In this document: in pieces, positions 58,870-64,000 of the stretch
How the letters are laid out: each line of letters starts with the position of its first letter
Numbering within the stretch: position 1 is the first letter of the stretch
Source: Atriophallophorus winterbourni
Taxonomy: Eukaryota > Platyhelminthes > Trematoda > Plagiorchiida > Microphallidae
Reading direction: 5' to 3'
DNA length: 64,000 nucleotides
Assembly (NCBI GenBank): GCA_013407085.1
Contig: JACCGJ010014703.1
Span: 1-64,000 of the forward strand
Position numbers and translations under genes: made by a program
The notes under the pieces: generated by a model
Told to the model about the DNA's origin: nothing
What the model saw: the letters and a program-made list of their open reading frames with translations, nothing else
The model's database searches: none

Positions 58870-59790
58870 TCTCTAACGTTCGTACGTATCACGCTCAGTG
58901 TGTATGACGGGTTCTTTTTGCGTAACGGAAAGTCAATTTTTTAAGAATTTAAACCATTTTGGGCTTGACTTTGTGAGTCGGGTACAGCAGTTTTGGAGTG
59001 TACAGCTGTGGTCGACCGTAACAGCATATCACAGTAGGAATTTCCTAATTCCGGGGTCGTTTTAACTGATTCCAAAACGGGATTAACCCTGCTTTTTTTC
59101 TTTTTTGGCACACCAATAGCCTTAGTTTCAGATTCCTTCAGTGGTGATTCCGAAATCGTTGTATTGATATGATGGTTTACATCAGTGATCGCTTGCGTAC
59201 TCACATGATTAACCAATATTTCCTCCACACGTCGAAGGCTCAACTCTAAACTGGCCATTCTATTTTCTAATTTGGCTTCAAAAGTATTGGCATCGTGCAA
59301 GGATTTAGCTTTGCAGCGAACACAGACATAGCAGGTGCCTGGAACCTTTTCATTATTTATTAAGGCTATCGAATCAGGGGATAAAGTACGGTCACATTTA
59401 CCATGGATCTTACCCATATACAAAAAACACATTATGACTTCACTCGCCATCTGGTTGTTCACATGATTTGCACATGACCTCGGGACAATTCTGCGTGTCG
59501 AGATTCGTCCTGTCAGCTGGGCCGGCCCTGACCATTGTCGCGTTCGCCGTATCCAGGCCCTTTGCACATAGGTCAAGTTGGTTCCATGTCGCTGTCGGGT
59601 GAAAAATCTTCGCTGTCACAGCTGGATTGATCGATTTTTTGTCCGTATGTTGGATCTCGCGATGCGGTCAAACATGTTAGTAGCCTGAAGTGGGTTGTTC
59701 GGCTGAGTGGTGGGCGTTTGGTCGGCAGGTCGATGTGGCTGCTTTGGAACTCGTGATTTCGTCATTTAGCAAATAATCCACTATAACTCG
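58870..59790 (-). mobile_element. CR1-type ORF1 N-terminal half (element Y, upstream part)
   Basis: A minus frame of 211 codons (59576-58941), plus a probable start MTKSRVPKQPHRPADQTP near 59765 in another frame. It carries Cys/His residues in HGKCDRTLSP and CYVCVRCK, a partial PHD-like zinc finger of the kind seen in CR1 ORF1 proteins. An ELSLRRVEEI coiled-coil-like stretch and a basic KKKKSR block follow. After one stop it reads on as KKNPSYTLSVIRTNVRES and breaks at the tail of element Z. Confidence 0.65.
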
Positions 59791-60079
59791 TTAACCACAC
59801 AAGGTAGAATACATAAACTAGTATCAAAATACGTAGCTCGACGCTATTTTGTAATGATAGCGTAAACCGTAGAATAGTTAGCGATGGGAAAATGTTTGCG
59901 CGCGTGAGCAAACTGAGATATTTACGCCGATATGGCAACTTTGCTGTGAATCAGTTAACAAGAGCAAGACGAGTAAATTCTGATAGATAGGTTGCGTTCC
60001 ATTTTTGATAGCCGCTTCAATTGGTGCACTTACTTATCCTCTCGAATAAGTGAAGTCACTTAGTTGCGTAACATACGGA
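59791..60079. other. No recognised gene
   Basis: Spacer between CR1-type pieces, possibly 5' UTR of element Y. Nothing supported. Confidence 0.35.
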
Positions 60080-61075
60080 AATGTTGTCACGAAGTAGAAG
60101 TATTGTTGGCTTTATGCTGCATCCACGCTGCTCACTTCAGCGCTATTCACTTTTTTGTTCTTCTGCGGACAAGAAAGAAAGTTCATGTTCAGATCTGTTA
60201 GGAACGATCTGTAAGTTCTCATCTATCTTCAGTTTCATAAAATCTACAAGTTTGTTCCATTGCGAGCCAGGGCTTATGTATTCCTTCTGCCAATGCTGAA
60301 CCTGCACGAGCGATTTACTCACGGCCAATTTATATACCCGGCGATCCACCCAATTAAGAGCAAGCGATTGATGAGTACTGCAAATATAGTCGAGCACAAG
60401 CACTGAATGGTCACTAAGACCCAGTAGAGTCTGGAATCCGATCGTTTCGACAGATTGTTCTTCCGATGTTAACACCAAATCCAAGACGGATGGACGGTCA
60501 GAACCTCTGCATTCGTGAACTTGGTTGTATAATGGGACTGAATCTAGTACCTAACTAAATCGGTGTTCTAGCGTTTGTGGGGAGTGAACATATTTGAGAT
60601 AAAGGGTTGGTAGGTTAAAATCACCCACAATAAGTATTGTTGCTTGCTGAGTGCAAGTCATGCGCTGAAGCACTTGGATCAACCGTTCGTTGTATGATTC
60701 CGAGGATGAAGGAGACCCGTAGATCACGCCAATCATGCAAACTTCACCAGACGTCAGCGTTAGAGAACAACAAATTGTATCCTCGAGAATGAATTCTGTT
60801 TTGTCTATTGGACGGCACTGGAGGCGATTATGATAATAAAGAGCAACACCGCCTCCACTTCTCTCTTGATCGTTCCTTATCAAATTCATATTTGGAATTG
60901 ATATCTCGGTTTCAATCAATTGCGAAGAATATCATGTTTCTGTAATAGCGATAATGTCAGGTGAGTAGCGCGAGCATATCTCCGTTAACTACGCTAATTT
61001 GTTCGAAAGGCTTTGCGAATTTGTATATAAACATCTTATGGAGTTTATAGTGTTCAAATCATGAAAGGTTATCAA
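60080..61075 (-). mobile_element. CR1-type element T, endonuclease portion
   Basis: The minus strand begins at IRCLYTNSQSLSNKLA (about 61045). It continues with CSRYSPDIIAIT, then NDQERSGGGVALYYHNRL, VCMIGVIYGSPSSSESYNE and the intact metal-binding ILIVGDFNLPT (~60625). FQTLLGLSDHSVLVLDYI carries the SDH motif (~60410), and a post-endonuclease linker follows. One stop and a frameshift lie between the two large pieces. The element is cut off before its RT. The 3' tail of element U adjoins its upstream end, so U probably inserted into T. Confidence 0.85.
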
Positions 61076-63600
61076 TGGACCGACTCAATTCAATTCAATT
61101 CAATTTTAATGGTCTAAAAAGCATATAGCTTAACAAAAACCACAGAATAATATGGGAATTACGAATAACATGGGTAGAAAAAACGGGATTTGTTTTGTTA
61201 CTGGGCAGTTCAGGAATCAAGTAAAGATCCATCGGACAGAAACTGTTTTCAAAGTTCAAAGCTTTTATGGTGTAAAATATATAGTTTCAAAGTTTAGATT
61301 GGTCAACATGAAATTGTCCAAGTTCGATTTGAATATATCCAAGTTGGGTGAATGTTCAACATTACAAGATAGGGAGTTCCAGGTAAAGCATACACGTACA
61401 GAATAAAAGTACCTTCGACAGTTTAGTCTCGAGTCGGGAATAAGTACTGTATAGTCATGACTCTGGCTGGTTCTGGATGGTAGTCGCGCGAATTGTTGAT
61501 TTAGGGGATGGTTGGGGGTATGCAGTATATTGAACATAAGTATCAAATCACCTCTAAGACGGCGGTAGCGAGAGTCGAATAGATTGAGACTTGCAATAAG
61601 ATCTTCGTATTGTTTGTGCTTCAAACCGCGTACGAGCTTGGTGGTCCGATTATATATTCTCTGCAAGAGGCTGATGTCCTTCTGTAGCCAGGGTGACCAA
61701 GCCTGAACCGCATACTCCATGGTTGGCCTCAAGTACGTATTAATTATTCGATGAACGGTTTGCTTAGTGAAACTCCCGAACACGCGTTTTAGCAGTAGCA
61801 GTACTCGTGACGTCTTTTCATAGACAGCTGTGACGTTATGTGACGGTTTCAAAGTGCTGCTCACCCACACACCTAAGTCCTTCTCCTTGTCAGTGCTTTC
61901 AAGAATATGGAACCAAGGGTGTAGGAGTACTCAAAATGTCTTCCAACAGTCAATACCTTGCATTTTCTGACATTGAAAGGTAGTTCATTTCTAACTGACC
62001 AGTCTTGTAAGGCATCGAGGTCCAGCTGAAGCTCTCTGCAATGCTCAGTTGTACGTACTTGTGTCCACAGCTTGATGTCATCCGCAAATAACAAGATTTT
62101 GCAGCGAACAAGTTTTGGTAAGTCGTTGACATACATCAGGAAAAGAAGTGGTCCAATCACTGATCCCTGCGGCACCCCACTCGTTACTGCAATAGGTCGT
62201 AACAAAGCACCATCAACCCTTACTCGAATGACACGGTCGCGGAGATAATCTTAAAACCAGGCTAGTAATGAACCCTTGATTCCACATAGCTCCATCTTTT
62301 GTAGTAACAGACTGAAGACTTCACTGCAGTGCAAAGCGGCTTACAAAAAGGCGTCACAAGTATTGGCGTTATTGAGACGAATTTTCGGCAGATTCTCCAA
62401 TCAGTCGGTGCCCCGTATCATGAACACCAATCTGAGACCAGCGATGGAGTACGCTGTTCAGGCTTGGTCACCCTGGATTCAGAAAGACATCAATCTTCTG
62501 CAGCGTATTTACCACCGAACCACAAAGCTTGTACCCGGACTAGCTGCTAAACCATATGAAGAACGTTTGAGGATTCTCAATCTTTTCGACTTTCGCTGTC
62601 GTCGACTAAGAGGTGACCTCATACTGATGTACAATATTATGCACGTCCCTAACCATCCCTTGTCCAAACTTTTCACACGCTCGCCACCCCGTACCAGTCG
62701 GAAACATGAACTTTCAGTGCTTATTCCCACTTCAAGACTGAACTGTCGAAGATATTCGTATGCTGTACGTGTAAGTTTCACATGGAACACCCTCCCCTCC
62801 ACTGTTACACACTCAGCCAACCTGGATACTTTTAAAGCTAATTTGGACAAACACTTGAGAGACAACCCAAACTTTGATACGATTTACACTACATGAGTTT
62901 TCCTATTCTTCTTTTTTATTGTATATACCTCATAACTCCATCCTATGGTTATTGTTAAGCTAAATGCTTTTTAGACCATTACAACTTTGAATCACTTTGA
63001 ATCACTTTGAGCTCCATCTTTTGTAGTAACAGACTGTGGTTGACACGATCGAATGCTTTTGACATATCAATATAACAAGCGTGTACTGTGAGACCTTTGT
63101 CTACAGCTTGTGTCCAGTCATCGAGGGCCAGCAGAAGGTTTGTAAGGCAAGAGTGTCTTTTTCTGAAGCCGTGTTGTTCGACTGCGAGCAATCAATTGTC
63201 TTCCTGATGTTTTGTGACGGTTAGAGCCGGAATGCTCAAGTTTTCTTGGAGCTATTGCATGCTATTCAGCTTGAACCGCATCACTGGGCGTTGATGGGTC
63301 GATACTATCCGTTTGCTTGCTTCCGGTTATTATCATGGGCAAGCTCAACTTGACGTTTTGGGATAGGTTTCTTCTACTAGCTTTCCATTCACGTTTGACA
63401 TTATCGGTTATTTCGGTTGTCAAGAAGGTTAGCTTTAAAAGGCTAGGACCTTGCCCTTTATAGTTTGCAGACCGCGGTATCCTAAAAGCATCCACTAGTA
63501 TGGCTTTTTTAAAACCAATTGTTTCGGCTAGGTATTTCCACTGTTTGTGATTGTGCTCAACTTTTTCTTGAGAAGGTACTTCAACAGCATCTTCCGGAAA
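61076..63600 (-). mobile_element. CR1-type element U, interrupted by element V
   Basis: Minus strand: linker (KREWKASRRNLSQNVKLSLP; 63495-63262), RT with EQHGFRKRHSCLTNLLLALD and DMSKAFDRVNHSLLLQKMEL (63191-63010). Element V then interrupts. RT continues with VTSGVPQGSVIGPLLFLMY and LFADDIKLWTQV (62205-61873), and a 201-codon thumb/C-terminus (61870-61265). The 3' UTR ends with TTTTTAGACCATTAAAATTG and four ATTCA-type repeats (61083-61105). Catalytic boxes are intact, with only a few frameshifts, so it is one of the younger copies. Confidence 0.88.
62288..63036 (+). mobile_element. CR1-type element V with 27-bp target duplication
   Basis: Element V (62315-63009) is bounded by identical 27-bp copies at 62288-62314 and 63010-63036, beginning AGCTCCATCTTTTG. 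These are RT codons of element U and thus the duplicated target. V carries an uninterrupted RT C-terminus of about 190 codons to the stop at 62896 ([47 protein letters not shown]). A 3' UTR of about 110 bp and a tail of TTTGAATCAC repeats follow. Confidence 0.92.
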
Positions 63601-64000
63601 TGTCTAGAAATACAATACTTCTAGTATTATTTCCTCGAGATTTATTCGACGGCTTTCGCTTCCAAAGGTTGTCATAGCCGGGGGTGGCAGTGAGAATAAG
63701 CTCCCACAGTTTATAAAATGCTCCCATATGGCGCCCGTCTCAAATAGCCTCTGACAACCAAGTCCAGCTTCTGGCCTATACGAGTGGCTCCCCGAGCCCG
63801 GCGGAACTGCATCTACCGACAGGAGAAGGAGCGAGGGCGAGAGACTGACACCTGGAAACTAGTTTGCTTCGGGCAGATGGAGCTCGTTACCCTGGGAGGG
63901 AATTTCATATAAGGGAATGAAAACCCTGATTTTCAACCTCCGATGCCTTGCGGGATACCCGATCGCTGGAATGGATTCGGGAGAAAACCCTGAGAAAAAA
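63601..64000. other. GC-rich segment, identity unknown
   Basis: Clearly more GC-rich than its surroundings from about 63740 (GAGCCCGGCGGAACTG, GGAGCGAGGGCGAGAG), with CCCTGAGAAAA-type repeats of AAAACCCTGA near the end. No coding motif is recognised. The composition resembles 5' regions of non-LTR elements, but it runs off the window. Confidence 0.3.

Noticed and set aside
1..64000. CRISPR arrays, prokaryotic operons or integrated virus genomes
   Set aside because: No regularly spaced repeats, no ribosome-binding-site-led gene clusters and no capsid or envelope-like coding sequence were seen; the gag- and RT-bearing elements are retrotransposons.

Overview
The window reads as nuclear DNA of a flatworm, most likely a digenean trematode. 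This is inference, not a species call. The evidence is an AT-rich background dominated by retroelements, abundant RTE-type and CR1/Jockey-type non-LTR retrotransposons, a CsRn1/Gypsy-like LTR family, an endonuclease-bearing Penelope-like element, schistosome-style hammerhead-ribozyme repeats, and one host gene whose introns are only 28-32 nt long.

The one confident host gene is eIF5 (41086-42522, + strand). Its five exons are intact and encode 438 residues. It sits between a 100-bp tandem duplication (40675-40874) and an RTE fragment (from 42856). A 44-codon upstream ORF overlaps its start codon.

Regions: 1-21 kb is mostly unrecognised AT-rich DNA. It carries decayed CR1-type reverse transcriptase (RT) fragments (1-330 and 11600-12015) and three dispersed repeat families. 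Family A has units of about 232 bp with a type I hammerhead-like core. Family B has units of about 239 bp and a related core. Family C has a conserved hairpin. 21.2-25.3 kb holds CR1-type RT remains. 26.7-31.7 kb holds two LTR elements on the minus strand. One is a 1.2-kb non-coding TRIM-like element with a 4-bp target duplication. The other is a deleted Gypsy element with a fused Gag-integrase reading frame. 32.0-34.1 kb is a decayed Penelope-like element, and 36.5-39.8 kb a decayed CR1-type element. 42.9-51.7 kb is RTE territory: two near-intact endonuclease-RT copies joined head to tail. 52-63.6 kb is a nest of CR1-type copies inserted into one another in both orientations, including one insertion with a clean 27-bp target-site duplication.

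The mobile elements suggest functional links. The TRIM-like element and the deleted Gypsy element share terminal and primer-site sequence, so one autonomous relative may mobilise both. The hammerhead repeats occur as tandem dimers and as a head-to-head palindrome. Their self-complementary stem III is the kind expected to cleave as a dimer. No prokaryotic operons, CRISPR arrays or convincing tRNA/rRNA genes were seen.
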